Assembly: GCA_902537215.1 (NCBI GenBank)
Contig: CACBAM010000010.1
Span: 1 to 64,000, forward strand
Length of the DNA: 64,000 bases
Source of the DNA: an uncultured Alphaproteobacteria bacterium
GTDB taxonomy: Bacteria > Pseudomonadota > Alphaproteobacteria > Rhodobacterales > Rhodobacteraceae
Direction of reading: 5' to 3'
In this document: positions 6,875 through 15,533 of the stretch, one piece after another
How the letters are laid out: each line of letters starts with the position of its first letter
How positions within the stretch are numbered: position 1 is the first letter of the stretch
Program-made: the position numbers and the translations under genes
Notes under the pieces: generated by a model
Told to the model about the DNA's origin: nothing
Databases searched by the model: none
What the model saw: only the letters and a program-made list of their open reading frames with translations

Positions 6875-7780
6875 ATGAGTATAGATAGTTTTACCATAGC
6901 TTTTATAGGTTTGGGAGAAGCCGCCTCTTCAATTATCTCAGGATGGGGAAACCTTCGAAATAATCAAATAAAAGCCTACGATATTAAATTGCATAAAGTT
7001 GAGTCTAAAGAAGAGATACTTGCCAGGGCAAAGGAACTAAATATCCATATAACAGTGTCTATACAAGAACTTGTTGAAGATTCTGATCTAATTTTTTCTA
7101 CAGTTACTGCTGATCAAGCTTTAAAAGTGGCGAGAGAGTCATGCCACTTTATAAAAAATGGGGCATATTTTTTTGATCTCAATTCATGTGCCCCTTCTTC
7201 GAAAAAAAGTGCATGTAAAAGTATTGAGACTAATGGAGGAGGGTACGTAGACGTTGCAGTTATGGCACCTATATATGCAAAAAAAAACCTTGTTCCTCTA
7301 TTAATCTCTGGCGATAAAGCAATTCAGGCACATGCTTTATTAGAAAAGCTTCCAATGGATGTAAAAATTATTGAGGGGCCCGTTGGTAAGGCATCTACCA
7401 TAAAAATGGTTCGTTCTATAATGGTAAAGGGGTTAGAGGCTCTCACCGCCGAGTGTGCTCTCGCAGCAGTCGAAGCTGATGTTTTAGATGAGGTATTCAA
7501 TTCATTATCGGCTGAGCATCCCCACTTTGATATTATCAAGCATTCTATTTACAATTTCGAGAGAAGCATTTCTCATGGCAAGCGTCGAGCAGAAGAGCTC
7601 AAAGAGGTATCCAAAATGCTTGAAGACTTGAGACTTGCAAATCATATGTCAAAAGCAACTGCTGTTTGGCAAAGCAATATTGGTTCATTAGGGAAGACAA
7701 ATTCAAACTCTGAAATCAAAGAAAATTTTGTTTCTTTTGCTAAACAGTTATCCTCTGAACTTAGAGACATAGAAGAGTAA
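6875..7780 (+). CDS. NAD(P)-binding beta-hydroxyacid dehydrogenase-like protein with DUF1932 C-terminal domain
   Basis: The 301-aa protein has an N-terminal Rossmann domain beginning IAFIGLGEAAS (residues 8-18) and the acid stretch DLNSCAPSS near 103-111 typical of the 6-phosphogluconate/3-hydroxyisobutyrate dehydrogenase superfamily. A helical DUF1932 domain follows (about 190-265, with the KMVRS segment containing the usual catalytic-type Lys). It would oxidise a beta-hydroxy acid with NAD(P)+, in the cytosol. It is the first gene of the lig/gal operon, 73 nt before ligA. No step of the protocatechuate 4,5 pathway requires such an enzyme, since the CHMS dehydrogenase is the separate LigC gene, so its substrate is open. 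Confidence 0.85.
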   Translation: MSIDSFTIAFIGLGEAASSIISGWGNLRNNQIKAYDIKLHKVESKEEILARAKELNIHITVSIQELVEDSDLIFSTVTADQALKVARESCHFIKNGAYFFDLNSCAPSSKKSACKSIETNGGGYVDVAVMAPIYAKKNLVPLLISGDKAIQAHALLEKLPMDVKIIEGPVGKASTIKMVRSIMVKGLEALTAECALAAVEADVLDEVFNSLSAEHPHFDIIKHSIYNFERSISHGKRRAEELKEVSKMLEDLRLANHMSKATAVWQSNIGSLGKTNSNSEIKENFVSFAKQLSSELRDIEE

Positions 7781-7853
7781 TAATATTTTTAGACCTTTTC
7801 AAAATTATTATTTAGAATTAACGGGAACTAATTGATTAGGATCTTTTTTATAA

Positions 7854-8246
7854 ATGACTGAGAAAGAATACGATAAAATCCCTGGCACCATTGTCTTTGA
7901 TGCAGATAAATCAAGAGAGGGGTATCATTTAAACCAATTTTGTATATCACTTAGGTTGCAGGAAAATAGAGACGCCTTCAATAAAAATGAAGAGGCTTAT
8001 CTTGACGCCTACCCTATGTCTAAGGAACAGCGCGAAGCTGTTTTGAAGAGGGAGTGGAATCTACTATTAGAATTGGGAGGTAATATTTATTATACCTCCA
8101 AATTAGCGGCTAACGATGGGATTAATTTCCAAAATCTTGCGGGACGAATGACTGGTATGGGTGTAGATTCTTATCGAGAAATGATGCTTAAAGGAGGACG
8201 TTCTATAGAAGGCAATAGAGATAAGTCTGAGTGGGGAGAAGATTAA
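7854..8246 (+). CDS. ligA: Protocatechuate 4,5-dioxygenase alpha subunit
   Basis: The 130-aa protein matches LigA along its whole length: LNQFCISLRLQENR near residues 27-40, AYLDAYPMSKEQ near 48-59, LLELGGNIYYTSKL near 72-85 and a methionine-rich Q-N-L-A-G-R-M-T-G-M helix. LigA is the small, non-metal subunit that caps the LigB active site. Together they cleave protocatechuate between carbons 4 and 5 with O2 to give 4-carboxy-2-hydroxymuconate-6-semialdehyde. Its stop codon overlaps the ligB start (TAATG), a sign of coupled translation of the two subunits. Confidence 0.95.
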   Translation: MTEKEYDKIPGTIVFDADKSREGYHLNQFCISLRLQENRDAFNKNEEAYLDAYPMSKEQREAVLKREWNLLLELGGNIYYTSKLAANDGINFQNLAGRMTGMGVDSYREMMLKGGRSIEGNRDKSEWGED

Positions 8247-9097
8247 TGGCTAAGATTATAGCGGGAGTAGGATGCTCACATGTACCGGCAATTGGTGTTG
8301 CAATGGACACAGGTATAACACATGAGGAATATTGGAAACCAGTTTTTGAAGGGTTTAAAAAATCTAGAGAATGGATGAAAAAACAAAATCCTGACGTAAT
8401 ATTTCTTGTTTACAACGATCATTGTACCGCTTTTGATGCGAGATGCATTCCTACCTTTGCGCTTGGATGTGGGGTTGAATTCCAACCTGCAGATGAAGGA
8501 TGGGGGCCTAGGCCAGTACCACCAGTAAAAAACCATCAAAAAATGGCTAGCCATATAGCACAATCTTTAGTGCTCAATGAATTTGATATTACAATCATGA
8601 ATGAGATGGAAGTTGATCACGGTCTTACCGTTCCTTTGTCAGTGATGTTTGGAGATATAAAGCAGAATGATGAATGGCCTTCTCTAGTCATTCCACTTTG
8701 TGTAAACGTTGTTCAATACCCAGCTCCCACTGGTAATAGGTGCTATAATCTGGGTAAAGCTATACGAAGAGCCATTGAGAGTTATGAAGAAGATTTAAAT
8801 GTTATTATTTTTGGCACAGGGGGTATGAGCCATCAGTTGCAGTATAAGAGGGCTGGGCTTATTAATTCTGATTGGGACAAGCGTTTCCTCGACCTTATGA
8901 CAGAGGATCCAGTTGGAGCCAGCCAAATCACGCACCTTGAGTATCTGAGGGAAACTGGTAGTGAAGGAATTGAAATGGTGATGTGGTTAATTATGAGAGG
9001 TGCTTTGAACGAAAATGTAACCGAAGTCCATCGCCACTATCACGTTCCTGCCTCTAATACAGCTGTTGGACATATAATTTTAGAAAATAATGCATGA
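8246..9097 (+). CDS. ligB: Protocatechuate 4,5-dioxygenase beta (catalytic) subunit
   Basis: This 283-aa class III extradiol dioxygenase carries the non-haem Fe(II) ligands expected for LigB: His12 (GCSHVPAIG), His59 (YNDHCTAF) and Glu240 in GSEGIEMVMW. It also has a likely catalytic base His196 in GGMSHQLQ; the positions correspond to those of the characterised SYK-6 enzyme with an offset of about two residues. The ATG at 8246 is used because it overlaps the ligA stop and has GGGGAG upstream; a longer frame to 8231 lies within ligA. It acts in the cytosol with LigA. Gallate may be an alternative substrate, as in some relatives. Confidence 0.96.
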   Translation: MAKIIAGVGCSHVPAIGVAMDTGITHEEYWKPVFEGFKKSREWMKKQNPDVIFLVYNDHCTAFDARCIPTFALGCGVEFQPADEGWGPRPVPPVKNHQKMASHIAQSLVLNEFDITIMNEMEVDHGLTVPLSVMFGDIKQNDEWPSLVIPLCVNVVQYPAPTGNRCYNLGKAIRRAIESYEEDLNVIIFGTGGMSHQLQYKRAGLINSDWDKRFLDLMTEDPVGASQITHLEYLRETGSEGIEMVMWLIMRGALNENVTEVHRHYHVPASNTAVGHIILENNA

Positions 9098-9107
9098 GGA
9101 AAAATAA

Positions 9108-10058
9108 ATGAGAATTTGTGTTGCGGGAGCCTACGGTGCATTTGGCCTAAAGCATTTAGATGCGTTAAAAAATATTGAGGATATAGAAGTTGTGTCTATT
9201 ATGGGGCCAAACAGAGATAAAATAGCGGCTTTAGCAAACGAGCGGCATATAGAGCACTTCAGTAATAGTCTTGAGGAGTGTATTTCTTTACAAAATGTTG
9301 ATGCTGTTATTCTGTCAACTCCTACCCAGATGCATGCTAATCAAGCGATTGAATGTATGGATGCTGGCAAACATGTTCTTGTAGAAATTCCGATGGCTGA
9401 CACCTTAGCTGATAGCAATCGTATTGTTGATAAGAAAAGGGAAACTGGCCTAGTCTGCATGGCAGGTCACGTGCGGAGGTTCAATCCATCTCATCAATGG
9501 ATAAACAACAAAATTAAAGCAGGGGAACTTAAAATTCAGCAAATGGATGCACAAACCTATTTCTTTCGCAGAACAAATACTAATGCAAAGGGTGAACCAA
9601 GATCATGGACCGATCATTTACTTTGGCATCATGCCTGTCATACGGTTGATCTATTCCAGTACCAAACACAAAGTAAAGTGGTGCGCACCTATGGTTTGCA
9701 AGGACCTTTACACTCAGAACTCGGCATTGCTATGGATATGTCTATCGGTATGAAAACCGAAGATGAGGCAATTTGTACTCTTTCTCTTAGCTTTAACAAT
9801 AATGGGCCTTTTGGTACGTTTTTCAGATATATATGTGATAATGGAACATATTTAGCGAGATATGATGATCTTTATGATGGGGACAATAAACAGATTGATT
9901 TGAGCGGGGTTGATGTTTCAAACAATGGTATAGAGTTAATTGATCGAGAATTTATTTCCGCTATCAAGGAAAACCGCCAACCAAACGCGTGTGTTACCGA
10001 TGCTATTTCAGCAATGCAAACTCTTGATAAAATAGAGAGAGATTTACACAGTGACTGA
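9108..10058 (+). CDS. ligC: 4-carboxy-2-hydroxymuconate-6-semialdehyde dehydrogenase
   Basis: The 316-aa protein is a Gfo/Idh/MocA-family oxidoreductase that matches LigC closely and at the usual length. Features are the dinucleotide motif GAYGAFG (7-13), STPTQMH, VEIPMAD (in place of the EKP of most family members, as in LigC), ETGLVCMAGH, and the strongly conserved blocks QTYFFRR, PRSWTDHLLWHHACHTVDLF and TLSLSFNNNGPFGTFFRYI. It oxidises the ring-cleavage product, as its hemiacetal, to 2-pyrone-4,6-dicarboxylate with NAD(P)+. It starts 10 nt after ligB and its end overlaps galB by 8 nt, placing it firmly in the operon. Confidence 0.95.
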   Translation: MRICVAGAYGAFGLKHLDALKNIEDIEVVSIMGPNRDKIAALANERHIEHFSNSLEECISLQNVDAVILSTPTQMHANQAIECMDAGKHVLVEIPMADTLADSNRIVDKKRETGLVCMAGHVRRFNPSHQWINNKIKAGELKIQQMDAQTYFFRRTNTNAKGEPRSWTDHLLWHHACHTVDLFQYQTQSKVVRTYGLQGPLHSELGIAMDMSIGMKTEDEAICTLSLSFNNNGPFGTFFRYICDNGTYLARYDDLYDGDNKQIDLSGVDVSNNGIELIDREFISAIKENRQPNACVTDAISAMQTLDKIERDLHSD

Positions 10059-10785
10059 AAATAAAACAGCACTGATACTTTCAGCACATGCCGCAGACTT
10101 TGTTTGGCGTTGCGGGGGTGCTATAGCATTGCATGAAAAGCTTGGATATAAAGTTACCATAGCTTGCATGTCATACGGTGAGAGGGGTGAGAGCGCTAAG
10201 CTATGGAAGCAAAGTGAAATGACCTTAGAAAAGGTAAAAAGCAACAGAAAAAGTGAAGCAGAAAAAGCAGCTAAGGCACTAAACGCCCATAATATTATTT
10301 TTTTCGATCTTGGTGATTATCCTTTGGAAATTGATAAAGAAGCAAAGTTAAAAATAGTGGATCTCATTCGAAGTATTCAGCCAAATTTCATGATGAGTCA
10401 TTCTAAATATGACCAGTATAATACAGATCATATGCTTATGACTAAGATAGCGATCGAGACTCGTATGATTGCGCAGGCTTGGGGACACAACCCAGGGGAA
10501 AAGGTGCTAGGCGCCCCTCAACTATATTTATTTGAACCCCATCAAACCGAGCAAATGGGTTGGAGACCCAATGTATTCTTAGATATCACAGAAGTTTGGG
10601 ATAATAAACGAAAAGCAATAGAGTGTATGGAAGGGCAGCATCATTTGTGGAATTATTATACGAATTTGGCAGAAAACCGTGCAAATCATTTTAGGCGTAA
10701 TTCAGGAGGAATGGCTGGAGGTCGTGTTGCTAAATACGCTGAAGCGTTTGAGTCAATGTATCCAGTGTGTAAGGATGAGCTTTGA
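10051..10785 (+). CDS. galB: 4-oxalomesaconate hydratase, GalB (PIG-L fold) type
   Basis: The 244-aa protein has the PIG-L/LmbE fold with zinc ligands expected in SAHAADF (residues 11-17) and the [11 protein letters not shown] segment near 127-137. It also has the blocks [21 protein letters not shown] and DLGDYPL that characterise GalB of the Pseudomonas gallate pathway. GalB hydrates 4-oxalomesaconate to 4-carboxy-4-hydroxy-2-oxoadipate. This enzyme is unrelated to LigJ, the amidohydrolase-type hydratase of Sphingobium, which is not seen in the operon. The gene overlaps ligC upstream and ligK downstream (TGATG). Confidence 0.92.
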   Translation: MTENKTALILSAHAADFVWRCGGAIALHEKLGYKVTIACMSYGERGESAKLWKQSEMTLEKVKSNRKSEAEKAAKALNAHNIIFFDLGDYPLEIDKEAKLKIVDLIRSIQPNFMMSHSKYDQYNTDHMLMTKIAIETRMIAQAWGHNPGEKVLGAPQLYLFEPHQTEQMGWRPNVFLDITEVWDNKRKAIECMEGQHHLWNYYTNLAENRANHFRRNSGGMAGGRVAKYAEAFESMYPVCKDEL

Positions 10786-11459
10786 TGGGAGGAATCGTAG
10801 TACAAAACTTTGAGCGAGTAGAGCAAGAAATTATTGATGGATTACAATCCTGCGGAGTATCTACCATCCATGAAGCACAAGGAAGAAAAGGTTTGCTGGC
10901 AAGTTATATTTCTCCCGTAATTCCGGGAAAAAGAATTGCAGGATCAGCTATAACAATATTAGCTGCGCCTGCCGATAACTGGATGGTGCACGTAGCAATC
11001 GAACAAATAAAGCCTGGTGATATAATGATATTGGGTACGACATCTCCCTCAGATGCGGGGTATTTTGGAGAATTGCTAGCGACATCCGCAATTGCCAGAG
11101 GTTGTAGAGGTTTCGTGCTTGATGGTGGCTGTCGAGATATTGCAGAATTACGAAAAATAGGTTTTCCAGTTTGGTGTAAGGCCCACAATGCGCAAGGGAC
11201 TGTGAAAGAGGTTGTTGGTTCAGTAAATATTCCTATTGTTTGTGCAGGGGCTTCTGTTGATGCAGGTGATGTAATAGTAGCTGATGATGATGGAGTGTGT
11301 ATTGTTAAGAGAGACGAAGCAAAAACGGTTCTCGGACTAGCACAAGAAAGAGAAGAGCTCGAAGTTGAAAAACGAAAAAAATTAGCTTCCGGTGAACTGG
11401 GATTAGATATCTATAATATGCGAGAGAAGCTAAAGAAATACGGTTTAAAATATGTCTGA
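10785..11459 (+). CDS. ligK: 4-carboxy-4-hydroxy-2-oxoadipate aldolase
   Basis: The 224-aa protein belongs to the RraA-like class II pyruvate aldolases (LigK/GalC/ProA type). It shows [12 protein letters not shown] (95-106) and VLDGGCRD with Arg117-Asp118, the residues that hold pyruvate and the divalent metal, and the C-terminal KKYGLKYV tail typical of the CHA aldolases rather than RraA proteins. It cleaves CHA to pyruvate and oxaloacetate, the last step of the pathway. ATG 10785 overlaps the galB stop by one base; a TTG at 10782 is an unlikely alternative. It overlaps galD by 8 nt. Confidence 0.95.
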   Translation: MGGIVVQNFERVEQEIIDGLQSCGVSTIHEAQGRKGLLASYISPVIPGKRIAGSAITILAAPADNWMVHVAIEQIKPGDIMILGTTSPSDAGYFGELLATSAIARGCRGFVLDGGCRDIAELRKIGFPVWCKAHNAQGTVKEVVGSVNIPIVCAGASVDAGDVIVADDDGVCIVKRDEAKTVLGLAQEREELEVEKRKKLASGELGLDIYNMREKLKKYGLKYV

Positions 11460-12528
11460 AGGCACCCCAGCGATGTGGATGAGAGGAGGAACATCAAAGG
11501 GGCTATATTTTTTAAAAGACGACATTCCGAATGATATTGCGAAAAGGAAAGACTTTTTACTTTCTGTTTTTGGTTCTCCAGATAATTTACAAATAAATGG
11601 TGTTGGAGGAGGAAACCCCTTAACGTCTAAGGTTGCCATTGTTTCAAAATCAAAAAGGTCTGATGTTGATGTTGACTACCTGTTTCTTCAGGTTGCTGTC
11701 GATGATTATGTGGTATCCTCTACCCAGAATTGTGGCAACATACTCGCTGGTATTGCGCCCTTTGCAATAGAGCGAGGATTGATAAAACCGGAAAAAGATA
11801 AAACATCCGTAAGAATTTTTATGGAGAATTCAAAACAAATTGCCATTGCCACTGTTGACACGCCTGATGGTACGTTAACTTATAATGGAAATACATACAT
11901 AGATGGTGTTACTTTGCCAAGTTCGCCCATTTCATTAGAGTTTCTGGATATTGAGGGATCTCTATGTGGTGAGCTTTTACCGAGCGGTAATATAAAAGAT
12001 GAAGTAGACGGATATACTGTAACAATGATTGATAACGGAATGCCATGCGTAATTATTGAAGCAAGTCAACTAGGTCTTAATGGCAACGAAAAAGTCGAGG
12101 AACTGGAACAAAATAATGCTCTGAGAGGAACTCTTGAATCCCTTCGACTTAAGTGTGGAAAGATAATGAATCTTGGAGATGTGAAAGAGAAAACGGTACC
12201 GAAAATGACAATTGTGAGCAAACCTCTAAACGATGGTATGATAAATACGCGAACATTTATTCCGCACCGGTGCCATCGCTCTATCGGTGTTTTTGGTGCA
12301 ATTTCAGTCGCAACGGCTTGTCTAATAGAAGATACTCCTATCAATAAATTGTCGATAATTCCTAATGGTGAAAAAAAATTATGTTCCATTGAACATCCCT
12401 CAGGACAGATGCATGTTTTAGCAGAGTTGGGAGATAAAAAAATCAAATCTACAGCTATTTTAAGAACGGCCCGAAAGCTATTTGATGGTTTTGTATTCCC
12501 CCATAAAGAGAGTGAGAAGGCTAATTGA
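11452..12528 (+). CDS. galD: 4-oxalomesaconate tautomerase (PrpF superfamily)
   Basis: The 358-aa protein has the PrpF/GalD signature [10 protein letters not shown] at residues 8-17, [16 protein letters not shown] near 49-64, a [11 protein letters not shown] segment near 92-102 (the general base Cys) and the C-terminal HPSGQM near 318-323. GalD isomerises the keto and enol forms of 4-oxalomesaconate so that the hydratase can act. LigU is the functional equivalent in Sphingobium and belongs to the same fold. It overlaps ligK by 8 nt, and ligI starts 4 nt after its stop. Length is normal. Confidence 0.93.
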   Translation: MSEGTPAMWMRGGTSKGLYFLKDDIPNDIAKRKDFLLSVFGSPDNLQINGVGGGNPLTSKVAIVSKSKRSDVDVDYLFLQVAVDDYVVSSTQNCGNILAGIAPFAIERGLIKPEKDKTSVRIFMENSKQIAIATVDTPDGTLTYNGNTYIDGVTLPSSPISLEFLDIEGSLCGELLPSGNIKDEVDGYTVTMIDNGMPCVIIEASQLGLNGNEKVEELEQNNALRGTLESLRLKCGKIMNLGDVKEKTVPKMTIVSKPLNDGMINTRTFIPHRCHRSIGVFGAISVATACLIEDTPINKLSIIPNGEKKLCSIEHPSGQMHVLAELGDKKIKSTAILRTARKLFDGFVFPHKESEKAN

Positions 12529-12532
12529 AATC

Positions 12533-13408
12533 ATGGATGCAGATTGGCTACCTTTTCACCCTAATCCTCGTAAACCAAAGTTCAAGGTACCCCGAGGTGC
12601 AGTAGATGCCCACTGCCATGTTTTCGGTCCAGCTGCTCGATTCCCATTCGCTTCAGAAAGAAAGTATACCCCCTGTGATGCATCCAAAGAGCAATTATTT
12701 GCACTCAGAGATTTTTTAGGTTTTGAACGCAGCGTGATAGTGCAGGCGACTTGCCATGGAAAAAATAATGATGCCTTGGAAGATGCTTTGCTGAATTCAA
12801 ATAATATGGCTAGAGGAATTGCCGCAGTTGGACCAGAAATCGATGATCAAACGCTAAAGCGCTTGGACCATGCAGGTGTCAGGGGCGTGAGATTCAATTT
12901 TGTAAAAAGGCTAGTAGATAATACGCCGAAAGATATATTCAAAGATATATCGAATATGATCGCAGAATATGGATGGCACATTGTTGTATACGTTGAGTCA
13001 CAAGACTTAGAGGAGCTGATTCCCTTTTTACAAGCACTTCCAACACGTGTAGTTTTTGATCACATGGCACGACCAGATGTAGCGAAGGGCACCAATGGTA
13101 AGGACTTTAATTTATTAATGAAGCTAATGGAAACAGAAAAATTTTGGTGCAAAACAACTTGTCCTGAAAGACTGACTAAAGTCGGACCAGAAGAAAACTA
13201 TTCCGATGTTTTACCGTTTATGAAAAAACTTGTGGAAAACTTTCCTGACAGAGTTTTATGGGGCACGGATTGGCCTCATCCGAATATGAAGTCGCATATG
13301 CCTGATGACGGTCAGCTAGTGGACATCATAGAACTCTTTGCTCCAAAAGAGGAAGCACAGAAAAAACTCCTGATTGATAATCCATTAGCTCTTTACTGGA
13401 ATGATTGA
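12533..13408 (+). CDS. ligI: 2-pyrone-4,6-dicarboxylate hydrolase
   Basis: The 291-aa amidohydrolase-superfamily protein has the LigI pattern: DAHCHVFGP (25-33), SERKYTPCDAS, VIVQATCHGKNN, DHAGVRGVRFNFV and near the C-terminus GTDWPHPN, which contains the catalytic Asp. LigI opens the PDC lactone to 4-oxalomesaconate and, unlike most of the superfamily, needs no metal. ATG 12533 is chosen because it follows GAGAAGG and gives the normal length; a frame start at 12482 overlaps galD. It is the last gene of the operon. Only 38 nt separate its stop from the convergent TRAP permease. Confidence 0.95.
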   Translation: MDADWLPFHPNPRKPKFKVPRGAVDAHCHVFGPAARFPFASERKYTPCDASKEQLFALRDFLGFERSVIVQATCHGKNNDALEDALLNSNNMARGIAAVGPEIDDQTLKRLDHAGVRGVRFNFVKRLVDNTPKDIFKDISNMIAEYGWHIVVYVESQDLEELIPFLQALPTRVVFDHMARPDVAKGTNGKDFNLLMKLMETEKFWCKTTCPERLTKVGPEENYSDVLPFMKKLVENFPDRVLWGTDWPHPNMKSHMPDDGQLVDIIELFAPKEEAQKKLLIDNPLALYWND

Positions 13409-13446
13409 ACCAAATTAGCGCTTTTTAACTTTTGCTTTGACGAGCA

Positions 13447-14844
13447 TCATGCTAATGACGGTAACCAAAGAACAATGCCTGGAAAAGAAATTAAAACGGC
13501 AATGGTAAAAGCATCCGCAATAAAAAATGGAGTTACTCCTTTAAAAACATCTTGCACACTTAGGTCATCTCGGACACCGGCAACGACGAAGCAATTTAAT
13601 CCAATAGGTGGCGTTATCAAACAGAACTCTGCCATTTTCACAACCAGTATACCAAACCATATCGCGCACATAGTGCCAGACATTCCAAATGCACTATCAG
13701 CGGCTGATACAGTCTCACCTCCATTTAGTGCCATAACAGCTGGGTAAACAACTGGTAGTGTTAATAGCAACATACCTATGGCATCCATGAACATGCCGAG
13801 AACAGCATATCCAAGTAATATGCAAACCAATATCAGTACAGGAGACATATCCAGCGATGTAATCCAAGATGAAAATGCATCTGGAAGCTTCGCAAAACCG
13901 AGGAAGCGAACATAGATTAGCACACCCCAAATAATGGTAAATATCATTATCGTTAATTTTGCAGTTTCTAGAAGAGCTTCCTTAAGCTGTTTTATTCGCA
14001 TGCCTCTGTAAATAGCCATTAAAAAAACAATAAAAGCACCTATGGCCCCTCCCTCTGTAGGTGTTCCCCATGCATCACCGAATGGGTTATAAACGAAAAA
14101 GATTATTATGATTATAACGGCAACAATTGGAAAAGCTGGTGCTAGGCTTTCAAAACGCTCTTTCCAAGTAAATCCGCTAACGGGAGGCCCAACATTCTTA
14201 AAATAAAGAGCAATGCAAACAATTAATCCGCCATAAACTAATGCTGAAACCGCACCTGGAATAAACCCAGCTAGCAATAATTTCCCTACATCCTGTTCCA
14301 CTATTATAGCATAAATTACAAGAATTGCAGAGGGGGGTATTAAAGACGCTAAAGTGCCACCAGCAGCAACAACACCAGCCGCAAATTGTTTGTTATACCC
14401 AATTTTGAGCATCTCAGGAATTGCAATTCGTGCAAATACAGCAGCTGTTGCAACAGAGGCTCCTGATACTGCAGCAAATCCAGCGGTTGCAAAAACAGTT
14501 GATACTGCCAGGCCACCGGGTACCCAAGCAATCCATCGTTTGGCAGCCTCAAACAGAGCAGATGTCAACTTTGCATAATAGGCTAAATATCCAATTAAAA
14601 TAAAAACGGGTATTAGACTTAACACGTGGGCGCTTACTTTAGAGTGAGGGGTGAGGCCTGCAACCTTGACGCTTATCTGAAGTGCTTTTAAAAAACGATT
14701 AGGATCATAATCAAACCCATTCCAACGAAGCCAAACCAAACCAATAAACCCAGCTAAACCCGCAGCAAATGCTACACGCATACCTAGAACAACAAGAAGC
14801 AACATTCCTCCGCTCACCCATAGACCTATAGTTATATTTTCCAT
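13447..14844 (-). CDS. dctM: TRAP transporter large permease (DctM)
   Basis: The 465-aa protein has the DctM architecture of about 12 membrane segments with conserved loops: SVFATAGFAAVSGASVATAA near 117-136, GGTLASLIPPSAILVIYAI near 162-180, TEGGAIGAF near 265 and the LLTLPVVYPAV and ITPPIGLNCFVVAGV segments in the second half. DctM is the channel subunit that uses a Na+ gradient to import the acid delivered by DctP. Its ATG overlaps the stop of dctQ by one base (TGATG). The order is dctP-dctQ-dctM, transcribed toward the lig operon. The substrate is not known from sequence. Confidence 0.95.
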   Translation of the reverse strand: MENITIGLWVSGGMLLLVVLGMRVAFAAGLAGFIGLVWLRWNGFDYDPNRFLKALQISVKVAGLTPHSKVSAHVLSLIPVFILIGYLAYYAKLTSALFEAAKRWIAWVPGGLAVSTVFATAGFAAVSGASVATAAVFARIAIPEMLKIGYNKQFAAGVVAAGGTLASLIPPSAILVIYAIIVEQDVGKLLLAGFIPGAVSALVYGGLIVCIALYFKNVGPPVSGFTWKERFESLAPAFPIVAVIIIIIFFVYNPFGDAWGTPTEGGAIGAFIVFLMAIYRGMRIKQLKEALLETAKLTIMIFTIIWGVLIYVRFLGFAKLPDAFSSWITSLDMSPVLILVCILLGYAVLGMFMDAIGMLLLTLPVVYPAVMALNGGETVSAADSAFGMSGTMCAIWFGILVVKMAEFCLITPPIGLNCFVVAGVRDDLSVQDVFKGVTPFFIADAFTIAVLISFPGIVLWLPSLA

Positions 14845-15473
14845 CAACTAGATCTATCAATTGCATCGGTCTCAAGTTTTGCTTGTTGAGAGGCACTTAA
14901 GACTAAAGGTACTGCTGATGGTTGATCCAATCCTAATACTAAAGCTCTTGTATATCCAATAGCTTGCAAAAATAGACGAAGGGCCAGAACACTAAAAGCA
15001 AAGGGAACCACAAGCTTAGAAGGCCAAATAGGCAATCCAATATCAATAGAACTATCTCGACTACAAAAAGGACGCGCACAATCAAATGACCTATCGAAAT
15101 GCACCCACGCACCCCATGTAAGTGCTAAGATAAGGATTAGGATAAGAACTATCGACAGCAATTCAAAGAGCCAAAGAGCCCGCCCTCTTAAAAAAGAAAC
15201 AAAAATGTCCATCCTAATATGACTTCCATCTCTTTGCACATAAGATACACCCATTATTGCTATTATAGGCATTGCAGCCTCTATATAATCAACGTATCCA
15301 GCTAGGGGAGCATTAAAAAATTTTCGACCCGTAACAGAGTAAACGGCCAAAAACATAAGAGACAAAATCGCTAGGCCACTTATCAAAGCACAAAATTTCT
15401 CAAGCTTTAGCAGATATCTGTCGAGGCGACTCAATAAATGCCCATCCTCAATTACCGCAACTTGGCCAGCCAT
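14844..15473 (-). CDS. dctQ: TRAP transporter small permease (DctQ)
   Basis: The 209-aa protein has four membrane segments and the DctQ pattern: YSVTGRKFFNAPLAGYVDYIE near residues 50-70, followed by YVQRDGSHIRMDIF, and PIWPSKLVVPFAF before the last span. The start at 15473 (MAGQVAVIEDG) is chosen because AAGGA lies 8 nt upstream; an ATG 51 nt further upstream has no binding site. The loop around residues 135-148 contains two Cys and an acidic run and is longer than in short DctQ proteins. It forms the membrane complex with DctM. Confidence 0.92.
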   Translation of the reverse strand: MAGQVAVIEDGHLLSRLDRYLLKLEKFCALISGLAILSLMFLAVYSVTGRKFFNAPLAGYVDYIEAAMPIIAIMGVSYVQRDGSHIRMDIFVSFLRGRALWLFELLSIVLILILILALTWGAWVHFDRSFDCARPFCSRDSSIDIGLPIWPSKLVVPFAFSVLALRLFLQAIGYTRALVLGLDQPSAVPLVLSASQQAKLETDAIDRSS

Positions 15474-15533
15474 TAGATAATCCTTAGTTGAAATGGTTAG
15501 GTCAAAACAAATTGACCTAACCATAAGTCAGTA

